NCBI GenBank assembly: GCA_037127255.1 | Contig: JBANSL010000012.1 | Location: forward strand, 24,066,615-24,130,614 | Direction of reading: 5' to 3' | DNA length: 64,000 nucleotides | Source: Persicaria tinctoria | Taxonomy: Eukaryota; Streptophyta; Magnoliopsida; Caryophyllales; Polygonaceae | Shown: positions 34,421-47,600 of the stretch, piece after piece | Position numbering within the stretch: the stretch's first letter is position 1 | Layout of the letters: each line of letters starts with the position of its first letter | Notes under the pieces: generated by a model | Databases searched by the model: none | Told to the model about the DNA's origin: nothing | The model's input: only the letters and a program-made list of their open reading frames with translations | Position numbers and translations under genes: made by a program

Positions 34421-35723
34421 TCGAATATTTTGGTTCGTTTTTGCCCTCAATCAACTTCGTTCTTTCCCAAACCAAAACCAAACTAAAGCAAAACCCAACT
34501 CAACTTAAAACAACATATGCTGACTCAAACATGGGCCAGAGGGGGAGAGTGGAAGAGGGATTACCGAGGTCTTTGAAGAAACTTTTGCAAGATTCAATGG
34601 TGGCATATCCCGAGCTCCGAATCAACGAGAAAAATTAACGCTCAAGCCTAGAAAAGGTAGAGGATGAGTAAAAGTCATCTTTTACAAAAATTGAGACCAA
34701 AACGTGCAAAAACAAAAGAGATTTAGCTCACTTTTGAAAAACAGGGGAAAGAGGATAGAAGGGGCCCGATTCCACTTTTCCAGAGATTAGATCCACTATG
34801 ATTCAATCTTAGACGGTAGGAAACTTAGTAAAGTTACACCTTTAAAAGGTTTGGAAGGAACAGAATGCAAGAGGAGGGAGAATGAGCTAGAGTACCGCGA
34901 GAAACCGACGAACATAGGCTTCTGGGCTCGATTTCACAGTGGTGAGTTAGAAGTGGCGGCAGCGAGTTAGAAGTTGCGGCGGCGAAAGGGTCTTTTGTAG
35001 CTACTGAACTCCAACTCGCAATGGCAACTCAACACTCGCGGCGGTAAAATCATCCAAAAGTTACTATTTCTACTTGAATCGACGTCCGACCTTCGTCTTC
35101 TTGGCTAGATCTTCAAGGAGAAGAGAAATGAGGTGTGTTTGAGGGTTCTTGAGCTAGAGGAAACACAAGAGAAGGGTTCAGAAGGTGGGTCTTGAAGATT
35201 GAAAGAGGAGAAAGGGAGAAAGTGTTTTAGGGTTTTCTCTTAGATTTTTCAAATGGGGAGAGAGATTAGGGTTTTGGGTGTTGGTGGCTCAGAATTCTAA
35301 GAGGATTTTAGGGTTTTCTCTTGAGATTGGAGAATGCTATTTATGGGGGGAGGCAAGTGACTCTTCTAGGGTATAATGGGGAAAGGAAAAAAGCATTAAG
35401 GAGAGAGAGAGAGGGAGGGAGAGAGAGAGAGAGATCCCACTAGGTCTGACTCCGAATCCCAACAATTCAATCCAATTCCCAGCTCTCGGAAAATCCAACT
35501 CAAAATTTCAAATCGTTTCAAAACGACTCATGAGACTCTTAAGTGTTCAAATCCGAAACTCGATAGCGGAAACAAGGCTTGTCAAATCCGAATTCAAAAG
35601 GATGCCGGAATCATTTCAAAGGATTTCCAAAAATAGCAAGTCGCTCAAGGACGGATCTTTGAAAACTTTCCAATCGAAAAATTAAATAATAATTAAATTT
35701 TTGATCTTTACATAACGCCCCTA

Positions 35724-36759
35724 TATGCTCATTAGCTCAAGCACGAAACCATCCATGTAGGGGGAAGTTTTTACCACTGCTGAATATTTGATCAAGAGAT
35801 CACCCTCAGCTGTAATTGGTTTCAAGACCCCCTATGAGATGTGGTTTGGAACCAAGCTCTCTAAAGTGTGTAATGTTACACTACCCTGAGGGTGTGTGCG
35901 GTTATAAATTACTTGTGATCCAACCTAGAGGTTACATAGTGATTGTCAATAGGGATGCTAAATTCATAGAAAATGAGTTTCATTTTAAATTGTTGAATAC
36001 AAATTCAATGATCAATGAACTAAACCCTGCAACTCATTTATATGTTCCCATCTCCCAAGGTGGGACTCGACACCAATATTCTATTGAGCACAATGGCTAC
36101 AATTCAAGTACTGAAGAAGTACCTTAACAATCAGGTGGGAGAGGGAGAGTATATCTCCCTCTTCTTCCCACTCTGATTGTATCTCTGATGATGAATTTGT
36201 TGATCCTCTTCCTGCTGATATTGATGTTCCTTTATCTGATGCTTCTTTTGAATCTGATTATGAGCATGAAAATTTTGAAAAAGTTCTTAATTTGACCAAT
36301 TATTAGCAAACTAGAGATAGATAACCTAGAATTAAGATTCCAAACAGAAAATATTTTACAAATGAGATTGATGATGCTTATACTCTTGAATTGTATGAAC
36401 ATACAATTAAATGTGCTAATTCTGAAAAATGGTTGCATGCTATGAAAGAGGAGATAAACTCTATGATGACCAATAAACCCCGGACCCTTGTTCCTAAACC
36501 TAACAAGGCCAGGTTGATTGTTAGTAAATGAGTTTATAAACTCAAAAACGGTGTGAAGCCAGGTGGCCAACCTAGCTATAAGGCAAGGTTGGTAGCCAAG
36601 GGTTTCACACAAAAACCTGGGATTGATTACAATGACATTTTTAAAACTTTGAGATTATTGCTTGTAGTTGCTGTTGTTTATGATTATGAAATTGAACAAA
36701 TGGATGTTAAAACTGCCTTCCTTCATGGTGATTTAGATGAACGAATCTATATGAGACAA
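35724..36759 (+). pseudogene. Copia integrase C-terminus and RT N-terminus (old element)
   Basis: Resumes the frame broken at 23867. It reads VFTTAEYLIKRSPSAVIGFK near 35768 (integrase C-terminal GKxP-type region), then KFIENEFHFKLL, an acidic linker, and RT start [20 protein letters not shown] with [18 protein letters not shown]. Several stops (for example 36303 and 36531). Cut at 36759 by the LTR pair. Confidence 0.78.
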
Positions 36760-39144
36760 TGATAATGCGTATTTAATATAGGCATTTGATAATGCGTATC
36801 TTATATAGGCATTATAGGTAATTGTTAGTGAGTCCATGATAGCTTACTTCGTGTTTATTTGAGTAATTCGAGTCAGTAGTGTTGAGTCTTGCAATTGTGG
36901 AATCTACCCTGTTTTTATGCTTTTCTGCAGATTTATGTCCCGACGCATCTATGGCTTGCGAATGATGCGTTTGGAGAGGTAGAAACCTGAGGAAACATGT
37001 GAAGAAGGCTAGGAAGAGGCGTGGAGGAAGTTAGCTTGGATTCAGAATGCACAAATTGGAGAACGTCGCTACTGATGGAATGGCGCTCGCCGCCTGAGCC
37101 ACGACACCCGCCACCCGTGTCGATTACGGGATTTCTATTCCGTCTTTTGGAAAACAATTAGGTTAAAACTATATTATTGTTTTTGGCCGACTTTGTGAGA
37201 GAGTTGGAGTATTTTGGAGAAAACCTAATGAAGAGAAGTCCAATGGAGATATTGAGAGGAAGACTTTCTATGAAGAACTAAACCTCTTTTGTTTCTCCTG
37301 TAATTCAGAAACATGGTTATATGATTTGTGAGACTTAATTTCTATCTATTCTGAGTTTGATTTATTCAATGTCTTTGTTTGTTATTGATTTATTGTATGT
37401 ATTCCCTCTTGATTGGCCACCTTGATGGAATTTGCTTTCCTGCTAATGGTTTGATTAACCGTTGCAAGTTAATTGGATTAGTAGCATAGCATAACTAATT
37501 GATCCCCTGAAAGCATCAATTGGGTGTGCAGGACATTGACAATTCTACTTTATAAATTATACCAATTAGGGTTAGGGAGTTGTGCCTCTATCTTTGGTTA
37601 TTTGTGTGATTGTTATTGTTGCATTGCTTAGGGTTGGAGTGATCCACCATTAGATGAATCAAACAAGGAAAGATAGATAAAGTCAAGGATCAAGGACATA
37701 ACCATTGTTGATTAATTGTAGGGGAAACTATCTCGCTCATAATTATCACAATTCACCATTGCTACTTTTGTTGAGTTCATCTGCTTTGATATTCAAACAC
37801 TTCTTGATATTGTTCGATTCTGATAGCGATTTGATAGACTGGAAAGGTATTCTCTTTGTGGGATCGACCCCTTACTATTCCGCTATACTAGTTACTAGTT
37901 TGCTAGTTGTGTTGTTGGTTTGAGTTACTCTTTTTGGTGTTGTAGAAAGCTAACGACACTCTGCACCACGCCAGCATTATTGGTAGTTGTTATTGCATTT
38001 AGGATATTTTATATCATGTTTATTGAGTAGTTTACATCATTAGTGGTTTGTCTTGCAAGTTTGGAATCTACACTCTTTTTGTGCTTATTCGCATATTTAC
38101 GTTTCGACGCTTGGAGAGATGCATTTATGGCTTTGCCAAGGATGAGTATGGAAAGCTAGGAACCTGAGGAAACCATTGAAGAAGGCAAGAAGAGGCGTAG
38201 GAAGGAGTTAGCTTGGATTCAGAAGTGATTAAGATGAAGAACAGGCGTCTGTTGGTCACTGCGCCCGCCGCCTAGACCATGACGCCCGCCGTCCGTGCCG
38301 ATGCGGGATTGCGATTCCTTTCTTTTGGAAACTAATTAGGTTTTAAGTTATATATCTATTTGGCCGATTTTTACCTAGAGAGGAGAGACCTAATTGAGAA
38401 AGACTCCAATGAAGATATTGAGAGGAAAACCTTCCATGAGGAACTAAACCGCTTTTGTTTCCGTCTGCAATTCAGAGAGATGGTTATATGATTTGTGAGA
38501 CTTAATTTCTATCTATTCTAAGTGTTATTGATTCAATATCTTTGTTCTTCATTGATTGATTGCATGTATTCCCTCTTGATTGGTCATCGTGATGGAATTC
38601 GCTTTCTTGCTAAAGATTTGATTATCCCTTATAAGTTAATTGAATTAGTAGCACAACATAGCCAATCGATCCCGTGAAAGCATTGATTGGGTGTGTAGGG
38701 GATATTGACAATTCTACTTTATCAATTGCATTAGGGTTAGAGAGTTGCGCCTCTATCTTTGGTTGTTTATGTTGTTGGCATTGTTAAATTGCTTGGGGTT
38801 GGAGTAATCCACCATTAGATGAATCAAACAAGGGAAGATAGGATAGAGTCAAGGATCAAAGACATAACCACTGTTGTTGAATTGTAGGGGGGACTATCTC
38901 ATTCATAATTATCACAAATTCACCATTGTTAATTTTGCAGTATTCAATTTCCTTATTCTTCAATTACCCTTTGATATTGTTCCCTTTTGATAGCAATTTG
39001 ATATACAAGAAATGAATTCTCTATGTGAGATCGACCCCTTACTATATATTCCACTATACTAGTTACTAGGTTGCTAGTTAAGTTGTTGGTTTGGGTTACT
39101 CTTTTTGGTGTTGTAGAAAGGTAACGACGTTCTGCACCACACCA
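36760..39144 (+). mobile_element. Tandem pair of Gypsy LTRs without internal domain
   Basis: Starts TGATAATGCG and ends GCACCACACCA (TG...CA). The 5-bp TSD GACAA is perfect (36755-36759 and 39145-39149) and sits exactly in the Copia RT frame (MRQ|PKG). Copy 1 is 36760-37973. Copy 2 is 37974-39144 and lacks about the first 60 bp. Both share a tail with GATCGACCCCTTACTAT and TGTAGAAAG(C/G)TAACGAC. Same LTR family as 10048-11480. Confidence 0.82.
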
Positions 39145-39149
39145 GACAA

Positions 39150-39689
39150 CCTAAAGGATTTGAGGACAAATCTAAACCTGATCATGTTTGCTTGCTTAAG
39201 AAATCTTTCTATGGTTTGAAACATTCCCCTAGGACGTGAAACAATAAATTTGATAATTACATGATCAAACTTGGCTTTACAATCAGTTGCTATATATGAT
39301 CCATGTTTATACTTGCTTGGTGTTAAATCTGATTCTTCTTTGTATGTCTTACTATATGTTGATGATATCCTCATTATCTGAAAGTCTAGAGAAAAAATAT
39401 ATGATATTAAGGCTTCACTTCATAAATCTTTTGACATGAAGAATATGGGTCTTGCCAAAAAATTTCTTGGCATAAAGATTTCTAGAGATATAGAAAAACA
39501 CCATATATTCTTGTCTCAAAAGGATTATTTGATCAAGGTCCTTGAAAGGTTTCATTTCTCTAATGTTAAGCCTGCCCCTATTCCTTTAGGAGGACACCTT
39601 GATCTCACTAAGACCAAGGTGCCACTAAGGAAGGAGAATGAAGACTATATGAGAAATGTACCTTATGATACTGTAGTGGGATCTGCTAT
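39150..39689 (+). pseudogene. Copia RT middle and end (old element)
   Basis: PKGFEDKSKPDHVCLLKKS, then SFYGLKH (usual SLYGLKQ), YVDD-box remnants around 39356, then KNMGLAKKFLGIKISRDIE and LSQKDYLIKVLERF. Stops occur before 39436. Cut at 39689 by the solo LTR. Confidence 0.78.
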
Positions 39690-41423
<1,734 letters not shown>

Positions 41424-42060
41424 ACTATGTATGCAATGATTTGTACTAGACTTGACCTTGCCTTTGCAGTAAGTGTACTCAGAAGGTATTTGTCCAATCC
41501 TTTAGAGAAACATTGGACTTCCATGATGTTTCTCTTCAGATATATTGCAGGAACACTGGACATTTGTCTGGTCTACGGTCTGCACACTTTTCCCTCTGAT
41601 CTCTTTGGTCATGTGGACTGACTATGTAGGCGACAAAGACAATAGGAAATCCACCACCTCTTTCATGTATACCTGGTGTGGTAATTACATATCCTGGAAG
41701 GCAGGGTTGCAACCAATTTTTGTTCTCTCCTCCACTGAGGCAGAGTATATTGTTGCAACTGAAGCTTCTAAGGAAACAATCTGGCTTCAAAACATACTAT
41801 AGGAGGTAGGAAGGAAACTCTATAAGTATGTGTTGCATATGGATAGCCAGACTGCAATATACTTGTGCAAAGATCATGTCTACCATGAAAGGACTAAGGA
41901 CATTGACATTAGATACCATTTTATTCGAGTTTTGGTAGCTAAAAATCTTCTTCTCGTTAAAAAGATTGATGAAAAGATCATCCTGCAGATTTTGGTATTA
42001 CAATTGTAACCACTGATAAATTTATCTTTTGTAGGGAGTTCCTGCATTTGACTAAGGCCA
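41424..42060 (+). pseudogene. Copia RNase H (old element)
   Basis: MYAMICTRLDLAFAVSVL, then DNRKSTTSFMYTWCGNYISW, SSTEAEYIVATEASKETIWL, and HMDSQTAIYLCKD...HERTKDIDIRYHFIR, all characteristic of the Copia RNase H domain in order. A frameshift near 41620 and a stop at 41800-41802. Confidence 0.82.
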
Positions 42061-42146
42061 ACCGATGCTGAGAAGAAGTATCTCTAGCTGATGATAGAGA
42101 AAGGAGTAAATCCAGTTCACATTCAACATATAATTAGAAAGGCAAT

Positions 42147-42784
42147 TGTTAGGCTCATTTTCTATTAGCCTTTAAGTAATTCTAGTGTTTGTGTGCATAA
42201 GGTATCATGTATGTAATAGGGATAATGTGTTGATTGTATTGGATTTGGGCCCATAGCCCAAATATGATATCAGCCCGACCGACCTGCTATCTTGGCTTAG
42301 CTCATGTGCACTTGGATTTCTGAACGTTGGAAGCACAACGACGTTGTCTAATACAGACTCAACTTTATATGGGTTTTGAAACCCTAATCGTTGACCAAGA
42401 GAGAGAAATCTGAGAGCGGCTCCTTGCTTACCTCCCTTATCTCTTGATCTCTGGTGGGGTATCTATTCCTTTTGTGCTCTTGAGCGTAGGTAGAACTCCC
42501 TTCACATCTAAACACTTTGACATTGATAGCGTGTAAGATTTGAAGTTTCGATTGCCCTTCGGTTCTATCCTTGGTGACTGGTGACTTAATTGAGGCTATC
42601 GTTTTCATTTCTATACTCTACCAAAAGTCAAAAGTCAGAGGAGGGTGGAAGTATGTAAGGTAAGGGTTGGCGAACTGTGGGAGTAGATCGGAAATCAATT
42701 CCTTCTTAAAACTTTGGTTTTCTGATTTCTTAATACAAGTTTGTTTTCAGTTTGTTCGTTTGGTCTCTCTTCACTCTCATTTCA
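42147..42784 (+). repeat. 3' LTR of the old Copia element
   Basis: Starts TGTTAGGCTC and ends CTCATTTCA. Relative to the 5' LTR it has an extra stretch of about 80-90 bp near 42610-42700 and many substitutions, so the insertion is old. Confidence 0.87.
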
Positions 42785-42887
42785 GCAACGAATTAGCAAG
42801 ATATAAACACAAAGTAGCAAGCAAAAAGATAAGACCGCTGAATATAAATGTGAAGTCGCAAGTTCGAGACTAATTCGAATAGGTATT

Positions 42888-42888
<1 letters not shown>

Positions 42889-42963
<75 letters not shown>
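42889..42963. repeat. (AT)n microsatellite
   Basis: About 37 AT units, directly against the left end of the MITE at 42964. A shorter (TA)n lies at 43410-43424 on the other side. Confidence 0.93.
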
Positions 42964-42967
<4 letters not shown>

Positions 42968-43409
42968 GTGGTTCGGGTGTGCACACCCCTTAAAGTGTAC
43001 CTTGTGCACAAATATTATTCGGTGAAATGTGAAACATTATTCGGTGAAATTTGAAGCATTATTCGGTGAAATGTGAAACATTCTACCGAATACTGTTATG
43101 TTTTTTTTTCCGTTCAGTTCAGATGAAAACGTCTCAATTCCACTGAATAATTTATAACATTCTACCGAATAATGTTTAGTTTTTTTATTTATCCATTTCA
43201 AATAAAAGAAACCTCAATTCCCTAAACAATAGTTACAATTTATATGAAATGCCTCAAATTTCACCAAATAATGTTTCACATTCCCCTAAACAATACTCAC
43301 ATTCCACCGAATAATGCTTCAAATTTCACTGAATAATGTTTCACATTTCACCGAATAATATTTTGTGCACAATGCACACTTTAAGGGGTGTGCACAAGTT
43401 ACCCAGTCT
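42964..43409. mobile_element. MITE inserted in a (TA)n tract
   Basis: Long terminal inverted repeats of about 80 bp: the left GTGTGCACACCCCTTAAAGTGT has its complement near 43375-43395. Several copies of ATTCGGTGAAATGTGAAACA lie behind each TIR. TA repeats on both sides fit insertion into a TA microsatellite, as described for rice Micron elements. No coding sequence. Confidence 0.82.
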
Positions 43410-43424
43410 CTATATATATATATA

Positions 43425-43787
43425 AAGAATTATGAGAAATAATCCTAGTCGATAAGTCATATGATACATTTAGAATCTCCATTATATAAAAGGTAGTTTG
43501 AGATGTAATGCCTGTAACAAATGAAATCTCTCTCTCTCGATCTCTACCGAGCTTTGGTCTTTAATTTCATGGTCCTGACAAAATTGATATCAGAGTTTTG
43601 GGTGAGTCCTACATATCATGTCAAGGTATGCATTTTAAGATCATGGAGGACAATCTCCGGAAGAACGAGGTATAACTACAGCAATTGCAACTATTCACCG
43701 CTGCCAACCACAAATGGATGGCGGAAGGAACGAATGCTCGGCCATAACAACCAATGTAAAGAGGAAATTGAACTGGAACCATAGGTG
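43425..43787 (+). mobile_element. LTR end, primer site and gag start of a broken retrotransposon
   Basis: TATATAAAAG near 43484 and a CT-rich leader precede GGTCCTGACA (LTR end, 43580) and the primer-site-like TTGATATCAGAGTTTTGG (43584). A gag-like start follows (MEDNLRKNEV then stop; TAANHKWMAE). It is cut by the hAT element at 43788. Confidence 0.55.
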
Positions 43788-44244
43788 CAGAGGCGGATCC
43801 TCTTTAGGGCCGGTGGTGGCAGTCGCCCCCCCAATCGAAAATAAAATTTAACATACATTTTTCTCTCGTCGATAGCTTCGATTTGATATAATATAAGCTC
43901 AAATCCGATATTTAAGCAAAAAGTTATAAGCGTTTCACGTTTCAGCACCGAATTACAATATTTCCTACATCATTTACCAAACCGATATATTTTTATTGTA
44001 ATTATCATTTATTAATTTCGTATCTTAGTAATATAATTATATCCGAGAACTTCAAATTAGGAGGTTATATTGAAATATTTGGAAACCATGAAATAAATCA
44101 GACAAGATTTATGTTTTTATTCTAGTTATACATCCATAATATTGATGATTTTTCGAAAAAAAAATTAGGGTTTAATTTTATATAAAATATTTTTTTATCG
44201 TAATTTTTCGCCCCCTCAATCGACAATTTCAGGATCCGCCACTG
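43788..44244. mobile_element. Short non-autonomous hAT element
   Basis: Ends CAGAGGCGGATCCT and AGGATCCGCCACTG, TSD CATAGGTG/CGTAGGTG (43780-43787 and 44245-44252, one mismatch), 457 bp. Subterminal GTCGCCCCCCCAATCGA and CGCCCCCTCAATCGA are direct rather than inverted. No transposase. Confidence 0.85.
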
Positions 44245-44414
44245 CGTAGGTGGAGCATATCATGAAGTCGAGAACGATTCACGCCAAACAAAATCAAAGT
44301 TTATGTTCTAGGCACATGATAAAAAGTTCCAATTTTGTTAATTTATCTCTTTCAAGACGTATACACTATATATTTATTTTAACTAATGTAGATCATGTTA
44401 CGTGTACGGAGAAT

Positions 44415-44631
44415 TGAAAACTAGTGTGATCCTCACACACAAGCCTCCATGGGAGGAGAACAAAAGCAATCGAGAGATAGAGGAGGAAGAGAGAGTTGTT
44501 GGAATCTTGTTTTCTGTTATAGATCAGTTGCTGCACAATACAGGAAGGGCTGCTATTTATACCACTTGGTATTTGTACCCATCTTACCCTTTGTATACTA
44601 CATGTATGTCAAACATGTGTATAGTTCTATA
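44415..44631 (-). repeat. 3' LTR of the young Copia element
   Basis: 217 bp, flanked inside by the polypurine tract TTGAGAGGGGGA (minus strand, 44632-44643) and outside by the TSD AGAAT. Confidence 0.93.
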
Positions 44632-44639
44632 TCCCCCTC

Positions 44640-47600
44640 TCAAGTTAGACTAGGTGAAGACACTAAGCCTAACTTGGACACAAAAAACCGATGTTGAACC
44701 TCCCCTAGTGGTTTGGTAAAAACATCAGCGAGCTGTAAGTGAGTCCTTACATAAAAGGGTGTAAGAAAGCCATCCTGAATCTGTTCCCGAACATAATGAC
44801 AGTCCAGCTTCAAGTGCTTAGTGCATTCGTGAAACACGGGATTTTCAGCAATATGAATTGCTGACTTGTTGTCACAATGAAGAGGAATTGGCTTAGGAAT
44901 GCTGCATCTCAAATCTGTGGCTAGTGAATCAAGCCAGACCAGTTCTCCTGCAGTCTTAGACATGCTCCTATATTCGGCTTCCGCTGAAGACTTTGAGACT
45001 GTGGGTTGCTTCTTTATTTTCCATGAAACAAGAGCATTCCCCAAAAACACACAAAACCCAGTGACATATCTCCCATTGAAGACACAATTACCCCAATCTG
45101 CATCACAAAAAGCTGTGAAGGAGGGACTGTTGTTGATAGGATACATGAGACCAAGTTCCATGGTGCCATGGAGATACCTTACAAAATGGAGAGCAGCTTG
45201 CCAATGGGGAACCCGTGGGGTAGCCATGAATTGGCTCAAGTGTTGAACAGCAAAGGAGATATCAAGTCTGGTCATATTCAGAAACAAAAGTCGACCAACC
45301 AATCTTCTGTACTTCTCAACATCTTCAAGTATCTCACCATCATCAACTGACAGCTTCAAACCTCTCTGTAGTGGAAAATGTGCAGACTTACAGTTAGTCA
45401 TTTGATTGTCTTCAAGGATGTCTTTGACATATTTCCTTTGGTTGAGAAGAGTACCATGAGGAGATCTTGATATCTCCAATCCCAGAAAATATCTAGCTTC
45501 ACCTAGATCCTTGATAGTGTAAGCCTTGTGCAGTGCCTGTTTTAATGCCACAATCTCATCAAGAGAGTCACCTGACACCAGCAAGTCATCAACATACACT
45601 AACACCACAATCATGCCTGAAGGAAGATCTTTGGTGAAGAGACTGTAGTCATAAGTGGACTGAGCAAAACCTTGAGCTAACAAAAAACTGCAAAGCTCAA
45701 TATTCCATTGCCTGGAGGCCTGTTTTAACCCATACAATGACCTTTTGAGGCGGCAGACTTTGGGACTAGCAGCCATGCTATATCCTTCTGGTATCCTCAT
45801 GTATACTTCTTTATTCAAAAAACCATGCAAAAATGCATTGTTTACATCAAGTTGGTGCACAGGCCACTGTTTGAGAGTAGCCATGGCTAACAACAGTCTC
45901 ACGGTTGTGAATTTTTCTACTGGTGAAAAGGTGTGATGGTAATCCTTACCCTTCACCTGGTTATATCCTTTTTCCACCAGTCGAGCCTTCAATCTTTCAA
46001 CTGATCCATCTGATCTAAACTTGACTTTGTACACCCATCTGCATCCAATAGCTACATGACCTGTTGGTAGATCAGTTATTTCCCAAGTATCATTGCTTTC
46101 TAAGGCAATGAGCTCCTTCTGCATTGCTTCCACCCATTGAGGATCTGCTGCAGCTTGTCTGTAAGTTTGAGGTTCAGGAGTGGCTAACACATGAGCTAAA
46201 GAAGCAACATATGCTGAGGAGTAAAGGTTTGTATTTGATATCTCAGTGGCAAGGAATGACTGAGACTAGGAAGATGGTAGGTTAGGCAATATGAAATCAT
46301 GGAGATGGCTGGGCAGATGAGAATGTCTTGAAGACCTTCTTAAGACAAGCTGGGTTGGGACAATATTTTCTTCTGTCACAGAATGTGCAGGGCTTAATGA
46401 GGTGGGTGAATCACTAAGGGAATTGTCAATGGTCATGTTTTGAAGGTGCTCTTGGGAAGATATATTGCTGGGTTGAGTGAAAAGAAGGGCATCAGGCTGG
46501 GGATTAGAGTTGTTGTGTGATGAAGATGGGTGATAGCTGCAGTCATGCAAATCCAGAGCAGGATTTACCAATGGCAACTGAGATTGCACAATACTCTCAG
46601 TAGCAGATTCATGAAAAGGAAAGATATGCTCCTTAAAAATAACATCTCTGCTTACTATGACTTTTTTATTCACCAAATCATAAAGTCTGTAAGCCTTTTG
46701 CCCAGCTGGATAGCTCAAAAAAACACACTTCAAGGCCTTGGCAGCAAACTTGTCTTTAGGTTGCCCCCTTGCTAAAGCAAAAGCTAAGCATCCAACCACC
46801 CTCAGATGATCATAAGAAGGTTGTGTACCATATAGCCTTTCAAAAGGAGTACTCCACTTTAAAATTGCAGTAGGTAACAAATTTATCACATGAGTAGCAG
46901 ACAACACACAATCACCCCAGAATCTCATAGGCAATTTAGCATGAAGTCTGATTGATCTATCAGTCTCAATGAGATGCCTATGCTTCCTTTCCACACATCC
47001 ATTTTGTTGTGGAACATAGGGAGCAGACATTTGATGTAGAATCCCTTTATTTTCAAAAAACTGCTTGCACTTAAAAAATTCAGTGCCATTGTCACTTCTA
47101 ATTACCTTGACCCTCTTATCAAACTGATTCTCAACCATTTGAATGAAGGAACATATCACCTGACTAACCTGTCCCTTATTCTGTACTAGCTGTGTCCATA
47201 CAGCCCTGCTGTGATCATCAAGAAATGTAACAAAGTATCTAGCTCCATTCCAGGTTGGAACTTTATAGGGGCCCCATAAGTCAATATGCAAAAGCTCAAA
47301 GCATTCACTTGCAATAGAAGAACTAGTATTAAAAGGCAAGGCATGAAGTTTAGCCAGTACACAGGAATCACAATCAAGGCTATCCAAGCTACTGTCTTTA
47401 CAACCAGGTATGTGAATCATTTTAGACACAGATGCATGCCCCAATCTGGCATGAAGCAAAGAACTGCTAAGACTAGAAGAAGAATTGTTGGAGGCTGACT
47501 GAATATCCCTTGTATGAACAACAGTCTTGCCATTATTGCCTTGAACCAATCCTTTTGAAATGTTTGAGAGATCTGCTACAAGCTCGAGAGTTGCTTTGAA

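Larger units (their letters stand above)
24254..35712 (-). mobile_element. Gypsy (Tekay-like) LTR, split by a later insertion
   Basis: In minus orientation it begins TGTAAAGATC (35712) and ends GGGCCGTTACA (24254). GTTACA just before the primer site is characteristic of Tekay/Del-type LTRs. Flanking TAACA (24249-24253) and TAACG (35713-35717) match 4/5 as TSD. LTR sequence is seen at 24254 to about 25286 and about 34500-35712. It is interrupted by Athila-like DNA. No internal domain of its own is present, so it is probably a solo LTR. Confidence 0.65.
23868..35723. mobile_element. hAT-like MITE split by LTR elements, inside Copia integrase
   Basis: TAGGGCTATTATTTGA at the left and ATAACGCCCCTA at the right are imperfect inverted termini. 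The 8-bp TSD TATGCTCA (23860-23867 and 35724-35731) is perfect, and the host Copia frame is continuous across it. Its own sequence is only about 400 bp (23868-24248 plus 35713-35723) and is rich in CGAGCTCGAGCCGAG-type words. The rest is a nested LTR insertion. Confidence 0.75.

Noticed and set aside
44640..46190. 516-codon minus-strand frame as a host gene
   Set aside because: It is the RT/RNase H part of a Copia element bounded by LTRs and TSD, with stops upstream.
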